This document shows positions 1-11,500 of a stretch of 64,000 bases of DNA, in pieces. The notes below the pieces were generated by a model. The model had not been told where the DNA came from. It ran no database searches and was given only the letters and a program-made list of their open reading frames with translations. The DNA lies in the NCBI RefSeq assembly GCF_000526495.1, contig NZ_JAGE01000001.1, positions 2,352,001 to 2,416,000 of the forward strand. The letters are read 5' to 3'. The stretch comes from Ruminiclostridium josui JCM 17888. GTDB lineage: Bacteria; Bacillota; Clostridia; Acetivibrionales; DSM-1351. Position numbers and translations under genes: made by a program. Each line of letters opens with the position of its first letter. The stretch's first letter is position 1.

Positions 1-147
1 TGCTAATTACATTATAGTGGAACTAAATTTGCCAGTTTAGAAATCAAAGATTAGGAGTACTTGAAAATGTTTTTATTTTATAGACAGTAGCAAATGAAGG
101 AGATTTGTAAAATAGATTAATTGTACAAAAGGAGTTTGGAAGAAATA

Positions 148-3100
148 ATGGAAGAAAACAAACGTTATGAAGACAAGATTCCTATGGTCAATTATCGCGG
201 TAAAGATAAATTTACATTAAATAATTTATCTTGTGATGATATCATGATTCCCGAATGTGAAGATAAGAAATTTTACGCTATTTTGCCGGCTCAGCAAAGA
301 CTATATATGGTTGCTCAGATAGATGAGACAGGCATTGCATATAATTTGCCTTGTGTGTATGAAATCAAAGGTATTCTTGAAAGAGAGAGATTTGAAAAAG
401 CAGTAAAGAAGCTTGTGGAACGTCATGAAATTCTCAGGACAAGCTTTTCAATGGTAAATGGAGAACCAGTACAGAATATTTCGGAAGATGCCCATGTAGA
501 TTTGGAGTTTGTAGATGCTCAAAAAGAAGATATTGATGAAATACTTAAAGATTTTGTAAGGCCTTTTGATTTAAGTAGGGCTCCACTTATGAGAGTTATG
601 GTAATAAATACGGGTGATGGTTTAAGTCTCCTTTTACTAGACATCCATCATATTATTACAGATGGAATAAGCATGAATGTACTGCTTAGTGAGCTGTCAT
701 GCCTGTATGGCAACGGTACCCTTCCAGAACTGAGAGTGCAGTTCAAGGATTACTGTGAATGGTTAAAAACAGGGGATACTACAGCCCAGGGAGAATATTG
801 GAAAGGAATGTTTTCAGATGAAGTTCCTGTTCTAAATATGCCCTTGGATTATAGGAGACCATCGGTACAGAGCTTCAGAGGCGGGGCTGTGGCAGCTAGC
901 ATACAAGGAGAGTTAGCTGCGGATATTGAGAAAATCCAACGTAAGACAGAGACAACAGATTACATGATATTTATGAGTGCACTAATGATCCTACTGTCAA
1001 AATATTCAGGACAGGAGGATATAGTCATAGGCAGCCCTATGTCTGGAAGAACTCACAAAGACACTCAAAATATTCCTGGTATGTTTGTAAATACATTGGC
1101 ATTCCGAGGAAAGCCAGAAAAAGCAAAAAGATATTCCGAGTTCTTGAAAGAGATAAAGGAAATATGCCTGAATGGATATGAAAATCAGGACTACCCATTT
1201 GAAAAGCTAGTAGAAGCAGTGAATGTAAACAGGGAATCATCCAGGAATCCCTTGTTTGACATAATGTTTGTTTTGCAAAATTATGACTATGGTGTCGGAA
1301 GCTTTGACACAATGGAAATGCAGGAACTTGACAAGTGTGAATGGCACAGGTCGGCAAGGTTTGATTTATCAGTAATTATTACCAAACAACGTGACGGATA
1401 CAAGATTGTTTTGGAGTATTGTAAAGACTTATACACAGAAGAAACAGCAGAACTTCTGAAAAATCACTATATCAACCTTGTGAAGGAAATAGCTTCAGAT
1501 TGTGAACAGCTCATAGGCAAAATTGAAGTTCTGGATGAGAATGAAAAGAAGAGAATCCTATATGACTTCAATAAAACAGAAATGGATTTTCCAAAGGACA
1601 AGGTCATGGCAGAGTTGTTTGAGGAGATGGTGGAAAGCTCCCCAGACAATTTGGCGGTAGTATTCGGAGAAGAAAAGGTTATATATAGAGAATTAAACAG
1701 AAGGGCAAATTGCCTTGCAAACAGGCTCCGTAATATGGGAATAGGGAAAAATGATTTTGTGGCGATTATGACGGAGCGCAGTGTGGAGATGGTTGCGGGT
1801 ATTCTGGGCATAATAAAATCAGGAGCGGCCTATGTGCCTGTTGACCCAGGCTATCCAAGAGACAGAATAGAGTACATGATATCTGATAGCAGTCCCAAGG
1901 CAATACTTGTGTACAACACAGAAATTGAAACAGAGCTTCCTGTAATAGACTTACAGGATAAAACTATCTGGGAAGGCGATGGACAAAACCCGAAAATTGT
2001 AAGCAAACCCGAAGATATAGCATATATTATATACACCTCAGGAACAACAGGCAGGCCCAAAGGGGTTATGGTAGAAAACCATGGTATAGCAAATTTAAAG
2101 AGCTATTTTGAGACAAGCTTTAAAATCACCCCTAAAGATAATGTTTTGCAGTTTGCAAACATATCCTTTGACGCATCTGTTTGGGAAATGACCATGGGAC
2201 TGCTGACAGGGGCGACACTGATAGTTGTTCCATCAGAATGTATTATGGACACAGCATTGTTTGAAAAATACTGCAGCGAAAATAGTGTAACGGTGGCAAC
2301 TCTGCCTCCCCAGTACTATCAGACATTGAATAATTTTGCTCCAAGACTGTTGATAACAGCAGGTTCTGAGTCAAGTAAAAAGATAATAGAAAAAGCGGGA
2401 AGCGAAATAAGGTACATAAATGCATATGGCCCTACAGAAACCACAGTTTGTGCTACACATTGGGAGTATATGACATCGGAAGATATAAAGGACAGTATTC
2501 CAATTGGAAAACCCATACCCAACACACAGGTTTACATACTAAATGGTATGGAATTATGCGGTATAGGAATACCGGGAGAATTGTGCATTGCAGGGGTGGG
2601 AGTAGCAAGAGGATACTTGAACCGTCCTGAGCTGACTTTAGAGAGGTTCATAGACAATCCATATGGTGAGGGTAAAATCTACCGCTCAGGAGATTTGGCA
2701 AGATGGCTTCCCAATGGGAATATTGAATATCTAGGCAGAATAGACGAGCAGGTAAAGATAAGAGGATATCGTATTGAATTAGGAGAGATAGAAAATGTAA
2801 TCAGAAAGATAGATTATATTACAGATGCCGCAGTTATTGCTCGGGAAGATTCAAAAGGAGAGAAAGCAATATTTGCATATATGGTTTCAGCTGAAAAAAT
2901 AGATTCAGAAGAAATCAGAAGTATTATTGCCAAAAGTCTTCCAGACTATATGATTCCGGCATATTTAATGCAGCTTGACTACATACCCCTTAATAGAAAC
3001 GGAAAGGTTGACAAAAAAGCACTACCGGCTATTAAAGCTGGTACTGACGGTTATAAAGCTCCAAGAAATAAACTGGAAAATATAATATGTCAGTCTTTCT

Positions 3101-6100
3101 GTGAGGTTTTAAAACTAGATAAGGTAGGCATCTTTGATTCCTTCTTTGAATTAGGAGGACATTCTTTAAGAGCAACAATGCTTGTAAATCTCATTGAAGA
3201 AAAAGCAGGAGTACGTCTGTCACACAAGGATATTTTCTTGTACCGAACACCGGAAAAGATTGCTGATGCAGTAAATCAATGTGTGGCAAACGAATATAAC
3301 CCTATTTCTGCTGTTGCTGCAAAGGAATACTATCCTATGTCCTCGGCTCAGCAAAGACTATATATGGTTGCTCAGATAGATGAGACAGGCATTGCATATA
3401 ATTTGCCTTGTGTGTATGAAATCAAAGGTATTCTTGAAAGAGAGAGATTTGAAAAAGCAGTAAAGAAGCTTGTGGAACGTCATGAAATTCTCAGGACAAG
3501 CTTTTCAATGGTAAATGGAGAACCAGTACAGAATATTTCGGAAGATGCCCATGTAGATTTGGAGTTTGTAGATGCTCAAAAAGAAGATATTGATGAAATA
3601 CTTAAAGATTTTGTAAGGCCTTTTGATTTAAGTAGGGCTCCACTTATGAGAGTTATGGTAATAAATACGGGTGATGGTTTAAGTCTCCTTTTACTAGACA
3701 TCCATCATATTATTACAGATGGAATAAGCATGAATGTACTGCTTAGTGAGCTGTCATGCCTGTATGGCAACGGTACCCTTCCAGAACTGAGAGTGCAGTT
3801 CAAGGATTACTGTGAATGGTTAAAAACAGGGGATACTACAGCCCAGGGAGAATATTGGAAAGGAATGTTTTCAGATGAAGTTCCTGTTCTAAATATGCCC
3901 TTGGATTATAGGAGACCATCGGTACAGAGCTTCAGAGGCGGGGCTGTGGCAGCTAGCATACAAGGAGAGTTAGCTGCGGATATTGAGAAAATCCAACGTA
4001 AGACAGAGACAACAGATTACATGATATTTATGAGTGCACTAATGATCCTACTGTCAAAATATTCAGGACAGGAGGATATAGTCATAGGCAGCCCTATGTC
4101 TGGAAGAACTCACAAAGACACTCAAAATATTCCTGGTATGTTTGTAAATACATTGGCATTCCGAGGAAAGCCAGAAAAAGCAAAAAGATATTCCGAGTTC
4201 TTGAAAGAGATAAAGGAAATATGCCTGAATGGATATGAAAATCAGGACTACCCATTTGAAAAGCTAGTAGAAGCAGTGAATGTAAACAGGGAATCATCCA
4301 GGAATCCCTTGTTTGACATAATGTTTGTTTTGCAAAATTATGACTATGGTGTCGGAAGCTTTGACACAATGGAAATGCAGGAACTTGACAAGTGTGAATG
4401 GCACAGGTCGGCAAGGTTTGATTTATCAGTAATTATTACCAAACAACGTGACGGATACAAGATTGTTTTGGAGTATTGTAAAGACTTATACACAGAAGAA
4501 ACAGCAGAACTTCTGAAAAATCACTATATCAACCTTGTGAAGGAAATAGCTTCAGATTGTGAACAGCTCATAGGCAAAATTGAAGTTCTGGATGAGAATG
4601 AAAAGAAGAGAATCCTATATGACTTCAATAAAACAGAAATGGATTTTCCAAAGGACAAGGTCATGGCAGAGTTGTTTGAGGAGATGGTGGAAAGCTCCCC
4701 AGACAATTTGGCGGTAGTATTCGGAGAAGAAAAGGTTATATATAGAGAATTAAACAGAAGGGCAAATTGCCTTGCAAACAGGCTCCGTAATATGGGAATA
4801 GGGAAAAATGATTTTGTGGCGATTATGACGGAGCGCAGTGTGGAGATGGTTGCGGGTATTCTGGGCATAATAAAATCAGGAGCGGCCTATGTGCCTGTTG
4901 ACCCAGGCTATCCAAGAGACAGAATAGAGTACATGATATCTGATAGCAGTCCCAAGGCAATACTTGTGTACAACACAGAAATTGAAACAGAGCTTCCTGT
5001 AATAGACTTACAGGATAAAACTATCTGGGAAGGCGATGGACAAAACCCGAAAATTGTAAGCAAACCCGAAGATATAGCATATATTATATACACCTCAGGA
5101 ACAACAGGCAGGCCCAAAGGGGTTATGGTAGAAAACCATGGTATAGCAAATTTAAAGAGCTATTTTGAGACAAGCTTTAAAATCACCCCTAAAGATAATG
5201 TTTTGCAGTTTGCAAACATATCCTTTGACGCATCTGTTTGGGAAATGACCATGGGACTGCTGACAGGGGCGACACTGATAGTTGTTCCATCAGAATGTAT
5301 TATGGACACAGCATTGTTTGAAAAATACTGCAGCGAAAATAGTGTAACGGTGGCAACTCTGCCTCCCCAGTACTATCAGACATTGAATAATTTTGCTCCA
5401 AGACTGTTGATAACAGCAGGTTCTGAGTCAAGTAAAAAGATAATAGAAAAAGCGGGAAGCGAAATAAGGTACATAAATGCATATGGCCCTACAGAAACCA
5501 CAGTTTGTGCTACACATTGGGAGTATATGACATCGGAAGATATAAAGGACAGTATTCCAATTGGAAAACCCATACCCAACACACAGGTTTACATACTAAA
5601 TGGTATGGAATTATGCGGTATAGGAATACCGGGAGAATTGTGCATTGCAGGGGTGGGAGTAGCAAGAGGATACTTGAACCGTCCTGAGCTGACTTTAGAG
5701 AGGTTCATAGACAATCCATATGGTGAGGGTAAAATCTACCGCTCAGGAGATTTGGCAAGATGGCTTCCTAATGGGAATATTGAATATCTAGGCAGAATAG
5801 ACGAGCAGGTAAAGATAAGAGGATATCGTATTGAACTGGGAGAGATAGACAGTGTTCTTAAAAGTCTCGACAAAATAAAAGATGCTGTTACTATTATCCG
5901 GGAGCAAAACAATGAAAAATTCCTTTGTTCTTATATTGTATCTGAGCAGAATCAAAATATAGATAGTATAAGGGAGCAGATAAAAAATATTCTGCCCGAG
6001 TACATGATGCCTTCCTTTATAATGCAGGTAGAAAGCATAGCTCTTAACCGCAACGGAAAAGTAAATAAAGAATTGCTTCCAGAAATACAGTCAATGGCAG

Positions 6101-7743
6101 GGGAAGATTATATGCCTCCTCAAAATGAGGATGAGAAAGTGCTATGTCAGACTTTTGAAGAGATACTATCTATTGAAAAAGTCAGTGTTAATGTTGACTT
6201 TTTTGAACTTGGAGGCGATTCAATAAAGGCAATACGAATCATATCCAAATTAAAGGATTTAGGATATAGAGTATCTGTAAAGGATATTATGCTGGGCAGG
6301 AGTATAAGAAACATATCAAAATATATCAAGAAAGATACTTCTGTTATATTACAAGATGATAGTGAACTTACAGGCGAAGTTAAACTTACACCTATACAAA
6401 AATTATTTTATAGATGGGAACTGTCGAATTTAAATCACCTGAATCAATCAGTTATGGTAAAGACCCAACGTTTTGACAGGGAGGCACTAAAGGCTGTGTT
6501 GACTGAAATAGTCATTCACCATGATATGCTTAGGGCAGTTTTTTACAACGGAAGACAATACGTACTAAGCGTGGAGGAGAGTAGTCTTTATGAACTTTAT
6601 GAATACGATGTTTCTCAGATTCCATTTGAAAAGCTGCAAGGGTATATAAGTGAGAAGTGTAATATAGTACAAGGCTCTTTTGACTTGGAAAAAGGCCCGC
6701 TAATAAAAGCTATTTTGTTTTCTGGTAATAAGGAAGACCACTTGATGCTTTGCATACACCATCTGGTAGTTGACGGAGTATCCTGGAGGATAATACTTGA
6801 TGACTTGAATAGTGGATACAGACAGCATATATCAGGACAAAAAATAAAGCTTCCTCCTAAATCTACGTCGTACAAAGTGTGGTCTGATACGTTGGAGCAG
6901 TATTCTCAAAGTCAGGGGATACTGTCTCAATTTGAATATTGGAATAATGTAAAAAATAAAGTTCAGGAGTTTTCTTTAGGCGATAGATTTTTACCATCTG
7001 AAGTCAAAGAAGAGAGAAATTTGATAAAAGAGGAGTTATGTATAGACCAGGAGTTTACATATAAGCTCACCCGTTCTGCCTGGAGAAAATATAATACTGA
7101 GATAAACGACTTGCTGCTGACTGCTCTGGGTCGCACTCTCTATAAAGTAACTAATTCTGAGAGTATTGCAATTACATTGGAAAGCCACGGCAGACATGAA
7201 ATAGATGCTTCAATACAGGTTGAACGAACGGTAGGATGGTTTACAAACATTTATCCTGTTGTACTTGTTATGTCGGGAGATTTGAAAAAAGATATTATTT
7301 CAGTTAAAGAAACTCTCAGAAAGGTTCCGGATAATGGTATTGGGTTTAGTCTGCTTAAAGAAATGGAAGGCGTGAAAACAGAAGTTGCTTTTAATTATCT
7401 TGGGGAAATCAATGAATCTGAGACTTTAACCAGTTTGGATATAAAGAGTTCTGAATTTACAACAGGAGAAAACAGAGGAAGAGACAATTATTTCGATAAC
7501 TCAATATTAATTGATGGTCAAATAATTAACGGAAAGCTTGTATTTGAAATCCTGTATGATTGCAGTAAATACGGTAAGGAATTTATTGCCGGAATAATAA
7601 AGGAATTCAAAGGAATGTTGGAGGAGATTATTTTACATTGCACTGAAAACGATGAGGTTATAAAAACGGTATCTGACGTTGGCGCAGAAAGTCTGGAGGA
7701 TTTTGAACTGGATGAACTGAGCAAACTAATGGATTTATTGTAA
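148..7743 (+). CDS. Nonribosomal peptide synthetase, two modules (C-A-PCP-C-A-PCP-E)
   Basis: This cytoplasmic assembly-line enzyme would add two amino acids and epimerise the second while it is tethered. Domain order from ATG 148 (about 2,531 residues) is a short N-terminal linker, condensation (C), adenylation (A), carrier (PCP, Ser-1006 in LGGHS), C, A, PCP (Ser-2025 in LGGDS) and epimerisation (HHLVVDG at 2204-2210, NYLGEI later). Both A domains carry FDASVWE and identical specificity letters DAWTIAAVC, eight of nine matching the Phe code of gramicidin S and tyrocidine synthetases, so Phe then D-Phe is inferred. ATG 148 follows AAAAGGAG at 127-134 (spacing 13); in-frame TTG 121, just after a stop at 118-120, is the alternative. 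The protein begins with an ordinary C domain rather than a loading A domain, so an upstream partner outside the window, or a starter acyl group, is expected. The two C-A units are almost identical at DNA level. Confidence 0.95.
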   Translation: MEENKRYEDKIPMVNYRGKDKFTLNNLSCDDIMIPECEDKKFYAILPAQQRLYMVAQIDETGIAYNLPCVYEIKGILERERFEKAVKKLVERHEILRTSFSMVNGEPVQNISEDAHVDLEFVDAQKEDIDEILKDFVRPFDLSRAPLMRVMVINTGDGLSLLLLDIHHIITDGISMNVLLSELSCLYGNGTLPELRVQFKDYCEWLKTGDTTAQGEYWKGMFSDEVPVLNMPLDYRRPSVQSFRGGAVAASIQGELAADIEKIQRKTETTDYMIFMSALMILLSKYSGQEDIVIGSPMSGRTHKDTQNIPGMFVNTLAFRGKPEKAKRYSEFLKEIKEICLNGYENQDYPFEKLVEAVNVNRESSRNPLFDIMFVLQNYDYGVGSFDTMEMQELDKCEWHRSARFDLSVIITKQRDGYKIVLEYCKDLYTEETAELLKNHYINLVKEIASDCEQLIGKIEVLDENEKKRILYDFNKTEMDFPKDKVMAELFEEMVESSPDNLAVVFGEEKVIYRELNRRANCLANRLRNMGIGKNDFVAIMTERSVEMVAGILGIIKSGAAYVPVDPGYPRDRIEYMISDSSPKAILVYNTEIETELPVIDLQDKTIWEGDGQNPKIVSKPEDIAYIIYTSGTTGRPKGVMVENHGIANLKSYFETSFKITPKDNVLQFANISFDASVWEMTMGLLTGATLIVVPSECIMDTALFEKYCSENSVTVATLPPQYYQTLNNFAPRLLITAGSESSKKIIEKAGSEIRYINAYGPTETTVCATHWEYMTSEDIKDSIPIGKPIPNTQVYILNGMELCGIGIPGELCIAGVGVARGYLNRPELTLERFIDNPYGEGKIYRSGDLARWLPNGNIEYLGRIDEQVKIRGYRIELGEIENVIRKIDYITDAAVIAREDSKGEKAIFAYMVSAEKIDSEEIRSIIAKSLPDYMIPAYLMQLDYIPLNRNGKVDKKALPAIKAGTDGYKAPRNKLENIICQSFCEVLKLDKVGIFDSFFELGGHSLRATMLVNLIEEKAGVRLSHKDIFLYRTPEKIADAVNQCVANEYNPISAVAAKEYYPMSSAQQRLYMVAQIDETGIAYNLPCVYEIKGILERERFEKAVKKLVERHEILRTSFSMVNGEPVQNISEDAHVDLEFVDAQKEDIDEILKDFVRPFDLSRAPLMRVMVINTGDGLSLLLLDIHHIITDGISMNVLLSELSCLYGNGTLPELRVQFKDYCEWLKTGDTTAQGEYWKGMFSDEVPVLNMPLDYRRPSVQSFRGGAVAASIQGELAADIEKIQRKTETTDYMIFMSALMILLSKYSGQEDIVIGSPMSGRTHKDTQNIPGMFVNTLAFRGKPEKAKRYSEFLKEIKEICLNGYENQDYPFEKLVEAVNVNRESSRNPLFDIMFVLQNYDYGVGSFDTMEMQELDKCEWHRSARFDLSVIITKQRDGYKIVLEYCKDLYTEETAELLKNHYINLVKEIASDCEQLIGKIEVLDENEKKRILYDFNKTEMDFPKDKVMAELFEEMVESSPDNLAVVFGEEKVIYRELNRRANCLANRLRNMGIGKNDFVAIMTERSVEMVAGILGIIKSGAAYVPVDPGYPRDRIEYMISDSSPKAILVYNTEIETELPVIDLQDKTIWEGDGQNPKIVSKPEDIAYIIYTSGTTGRPKGVMVENHGIANLKSYFETSFKITPKDNVLQFANISFDASVWEMTMGLLTGATLIVVPSECIMDTALFEKYCSENSVTVATLPPQYYQTLNNFAPRLLITAGSESSKKIIEKAGSEIRYINAYGPTETTVCATHWEYMTSEDIKDSIPIGKPIPNTQVYILNGMELCGIGIPGELCIAGVGVARGYLNRPELTLERFIDNPYGEGKIYRSGDLARWLPNGNIEYLGRIDEQVKIRGYRIELGEIDSVLKSLDKIKDAVTIIREQNNEKFLCSYIVSEQNQNIDSIREQIKNILPEYMMPSFIMQVESIALNRNGKVNKELLPEIQSMAGEDYMPPQNEDEKVLCQTFEEILSIEKVSVNVDFFELGGDSIKAIRIISKLKDLGYRVSVKDIMLGRSIRNISKYIKKDTSVILQDDSELTGEVKLTPIQKLFYRWELSNLNHLNQSVMVKTQRFDREALKAVLTEIVIHHDMLRAVFYNGRQYVLSVEESSLYELYEYDVSQIPFEKLQGYISEKCNIVQGSFDLEKGPLIKAILFSGNKEDHLMLCIHHLVVDGVSWRIILDDLNSGYRQHISGQKIKLPPKSTSYKVWSDTLEQYSQSQGILSQFEYWNNVKNKVQEFSLGDRFLPSEVKEERNLIKEELCIDQEFTYKLTRSAWRKYNTEINDLLLTALGRTLYKVTNSESIAITLESHGRHEIDASIQVERTVGWFTNIYPVVLVMSGDLKKDIISVKETLRKVPDNGIGFSLLKEMEGVKTEVAFNYLGEINESETLTSLDIKSSEFTTGENRGRDNYFDNSILIDGQIINGKLVFEILYDCSKYGKEFIAGIIKEFKGMLEEIILHCTENDEVIKTVSDVGAESLEDFELDELSKLMDLL
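265..3280 (+). other. NRPS protein 1, module 1 (C-A-PCP), predicted Phe
   Basis: Boundaries are approximate. The C domain has HHIITDG and the A domain has YIIYTSGTTGRPKG. Letters at the ten-residue code positions (FDASVWE, VATLPP, LLITAGS, NAYGPTETTVC) read D-A-W-T-I-A-A-V-C. The PCP motif is FFELGGHSLRAT. The Phe assignment is inferred by comparison with the GrsA/TycA Phe code. Confidence 0.75.
287..2778 (+). repeat. Tandem NRPS module duplication, copy 1 (2,492 bp)
   Basis: This segment matches 3344-5835 at a constant offset of 3,057 bp. I see one mismatch, C at 2712 against T at 5769, and every encoded residue is the same. It covers the whole C domain and most of the A domain. Divergence starts abruptly at 286/3343 on the left and 2779/5836 on the right. 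Confidence 0.93.
3300..7740 (+). other. NRPS protein 1, module 2 (C-A-PCP-E), predicted D-Phe
   Basis: The C and A domains match module 1 residue for residue, so the same substrate, Phe, is expected. The sequence diverges from module 1 after GYRIELGEI. The PCP has LGGDSIKA, the variant typical of carriers that precede an epimerisation domain. The E domain (from about 6370) shows HHLVVDGVSW and NYLGEI. The product would be a D-residue. Confidence 0.75.
3344..5835 (+). repeat. Tandem NRPS module duplication, copy 2 (2,492 bp)
   Basis: This is the second copy of 287-2778. The surrounding PCP and linker sequences are not duplicated at this identity. That points to recent gene conversion or unequal crossover between modules rather than old module homology. 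Short-read assemblies would tend to collapse it. Confidence 0.93.
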
Positions 7744-7771
7744 AACATAAAATATTTCAGGAGTGATTTCT

Positions 7772-8473
7772 ATGATAAAACTATTTTGTATACCATATTC
7801 AGGGGCATCTGCCACGGTCTATTCCAGATGGAGTAAACTTATAAATAAAGAAATTGAGGTATTCCCTTTGGAACTTGCCGGAAGGGGAAGAAGACTCAAC
7901 GACAAATTCTACAACGATATGGACGAAGCAGCAGAGGATTTATCAAATACAATTATTGATGAGGCTAAAGATATTAATTATGCACTCTTTGGACACAGTA
8001 TGGGAGCGCGTTTAACATATGAGGTTTATTAGAAGTTAATGGAAAAAGGTTTTAAGGAACCCATAAAGATTTTCTTTTCGGGTTCCAAGGCACCATACCT
8101 TCCTCAAAATGAAATTAAAAGGTATCAGTTACCGGATGAAGAATTTATGAAAGTGGTTCTACATTACGGTGGTAATAGCGAAGACGTATTCAAAAGCAAA
8201 GATTTATGTGATTTGTTTATTCCAATTCTAAGAGCTGATTTCCGCATATATGAGGAATATAAATTTGTTCCCGGAAGAGAAAAAATCAAAACAGATATAG
8301 TGGTATATTATGGCAGGAATGACAGCAGCGTTACTTATGATGATATGATTGCATGGCAGGAGGTTGCTGGTTCCGGCTTTAAGCTTGTGGCATTTGAAGG
8401 GTCACATTTTTATCTGAATGAGGATGCTAACGGAATAACTTCTTCAATCCAAAAACAGTTAATCGGACAATAA
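7772..8473 (+). pseudogene. Type II thioesterase of the NRPS locus, interrupted by an in-frame TAG
   Basis: Read through, this is 233 residues, the normal length for external (type II) thioesterases of the GrsT/SrfAD kind, which clear misacylated carriers. Residues S76 (GHSMG), D184 (GRNDSS) and H212 (GSHF) form the expected alpha/beta-hydrolase triad. A TAG at 8030-8032 stops translation after 86 residues, just past the nucleophile elbow. The downstream part stays in the same frame and looks undamaged, so this is one nonsense change (for example from CAG or GAG). It starts at ATG 7772, with AGGAG at 7759-7763. ATG 8039, seven bases after the TAG, could allow a restart but has no clear ribosome binding site, and a fragment from there would lack the Ser. 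A sequencing error is the main alternative. The gene sits between the two NRPS genes and is clearly part of the locus. Confidence 0.9.
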
Positions 8474-8518
8474 AACTATTGCTTAAGGTATGAATATAAA
8501 AACTGGGGAGTGTTATAC

Positions 8519-11500
8519 ATGAGCAAAGAAATAAACAATAAGGTTGAAGGTATATATCTTTTGACTTCCATGCAGGAAGGAATGTTGTTTTATAAAAACT
8601 TGAATGAAAAAGATACCAGTTATGTTATACAATCTGTATTAAATCTGAAGGGTATTGTTGATATAAAAAACATCCAGGAAGCCATTGATTTATTGGCCGT
8701 AAAACATGATGCCTTAAGAACGGTATTTTTGTATAAAAAGGTTGTCAAGCCACGTCAGGTTGTTATGACAGAAAGAAAGCTTGAATATCAATACATTGAT
8801 TTATCAAATGTTCAAGATATAAGCACTGAATTAGAGAGAATTAAGAAAGAAGATGTTGCCAGGGGATTTGATTTATCCAGAGATTCGTTAATGAGAGCTA
8901 TACTTATAAAAATCAGCAATGATGAGTATAAAATGATATGGAGCTTTCATCATATAATTATGGACGGCTGGTGCTTTTCCTTAATTCTTAAAGACTTTAT
9001 GTCAAACTATGACAGACTGCAAAAAGGTAGCTCAAGGGAAGAGCTTGTAAAGGAGATTAAAGAATGTAATGCAGGACGAACAAGCTATGGGGAATACTTG
9101 AAATGGCTTGAAAAGCAGGACAGAAATGAAGGCTTGGATTATTGGAGGAGCGTTCTAGAGGACTACGGAAGTACAGCGGATATTATACCTCAGACTGAGG
9201 GCACAAAGACTGAAGAACAGGTCAAGACTGCTGAACTGAAGGTAGAAAAGGGTCTGTGCGATGCAATAAAAGATATTAGTAAGAAGAATAAAATAACAAT
9301 TAATACATATCTGGAAGTTGCATGGGGTGTGTTACTCCAAAAATATAACAGGACAAATGATGTTGTTTTCGGTAAAGTCGTATCAGGTAGAAATGCTGAT
9401 TTGAAAGGAATAAACGAAACAGTAGGGCTTTTCATAAATACAATTCCTGCCCGAATTAAGGCGGATGAAAATATTTCTATAAAAGAATTGGTTGACCAGA
9501 CAATGGAGCAATCAGTGGAAAGTTCCAATTATGTTTATAATTCCCTTGCTGATATTCAGGAAATTACCGGGCTCGGCAAGGACTTGATAAAGACACTGTT
9601 TGTATTTGAAAATTATTATGTAGATAAAGAAGCTTATGAAAAAGGCGTAGATGACCTAAGTATGCAATTGGAGTCTGCAAGGGAACAGACTAATTATGCT
9701 ATCTCATTCAAAGCCTCTTTTTCAGATCAGGGATTTTTGCTTTCTGGTGAGGACAGTTTAGATTTAAGTATTATGTATGACCCTAAAAGATATACACATC
9801 AGGAGATAGAGCAATTACTCAAGAGATATGAAATTATTCTTGCTCAGATTCTTTATAAGCAGGACATAAAAGTATCAGACATTGAATTGATTTCTAGAGA
9901 AGAGACAGACAGGATAAAATATGTATTTAACAATACAGACAAAGACTATCCCCAGAATTTATGTCTACATGAATTATTTGAAAAGCAGGTGGAAGAAAAT
10001 CCTGATAATATAGCAGCATATTTTAAGGGGACTGAGATAACCTATCGACAGTTGAACTCAAAGTCCAACCAAATTGCAAGAAAGCTGAAAGAGCTTGGAG
10101 TCATGCCTAAAGATACAGTTGTAATCATGGCCGAAAGAAGTATAGAACTTCTGATTGCATTGTATGCCGTTATGAAGGCAGGAGGCACATATATTCCAGT
10201 AGACCCCACCTATCCTCAGGAAAGATTGGAGTATATAGTAAGTGACTGTAAACCAAAGGTAATATTGTCACGCCGAGATTGTCTTGGTTTTAATACTGAG
10301 GTGCCTTTTATATCATTAATTGATGACAACAATTATAAATGTGAAGATACAAATCTGCCTATCGTAAATTCACCTGAGGACCCGGTATATATTATTTATA
10401 CCTCGGGAACTACAGGAAAACCAAAGGGAGTTGTGATAAGACATAAGTCCGTGGTCAACCATTTATATATCGTCAGAGACAGATTTTACAAGGGTGATGT
10501 AGGGGTAACACCTTTATTTACCAACCCTTCATTTGACTTGACGGTTCCATCTATATTTGGACCTATTTCCTTTGGAAGCAAGTGCTATATTTATGAAAAT
10601 ATTGACGAAGGTATAGCAGATATTTTCAAAAATGATGAAATTACATTGGTTAAGCTTACTCCATCTTTGCTGAAAACAATTTGTATGGACAGCAATCTAA
10701 AAAAGCCTAAAAATCTGAAATGTATTGTTCTTGGCGGAGAAAAACTGGATAAGGCACTTTTAAATAAAGCCTATGAACTTCTTGGGGAAGAGGTTGAAAT
10801 TCATAATGAATACGGCCCCACAGAAGCTACTGTTTTCGCCACCAGTACTCTTATGGAAAAAGACAGCGAGAAAATCGTTACAATAGGAAATCCCGTTGAA
10901 AATATGCATATTTATATTCTTGATGGTACAAAACTTTGTGGTATAGGCATTGTGGGAGAGCTATGCATAAGCGGTATAGGCCTGTCTACTGGATATTTAA
11001 ATAATGATGATTTGACTGCAGAAAAGTTTATAGATAATCCTTTTGAAGAAGGAAAGCTGTATAGGTCAGGGGATTTGGCACGATGGCTGCCTGACGGAAC
11101 TATTGAATTTATTGATAGAATAGATGATCAGGTAAAAATCAGAGGGTTTAGAATTGAAACAGCGGAGATTGAAAATGTTCTGCGCAGCATAGAAGGTATC
11201 AATGATGCGGTAGTAATACCAAGAAAAGACGAAAACGGAGAAAATGAGCTTTATGCTTACCTTGTGTCAGATATAGCTATGAGATATGACCAGGTAAGGG
11301 AAAAAATGAGAAGAATACTCCCAGATTATATGATACCAAATTATATGATGACAATTGATGAAATACCTCTTACTCTTAATGGAAAACTGGATAAGAGAAA
11401 GCTGCCGGTAATAGACGTCATGAGCAGTACAGAATATCTAGCTCCAAGAAATGAAATTGAAAAAAGTATTTGCAGCATATTCGAAGATGTTTTAAACAAA

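Noticed and set aside
1-120. A short ORF or promoter upstream of the first NRPS gene
   Set aside because: I saw only a seven-codon frame from ATG 67 and no convincing -35/-10 pair; the NRPS promoter may lie left of the window.
1037-5687. Pairs of identical minus-strand and offset ORFs (for example 1037-1357 and 4094-4414) inside the first NRPS gene
   Set aside because: They come in identical pairs only because the coding strand is duplicated. They lie opposite conserved NRPS domains, have no ribosome binding sites and match no family.
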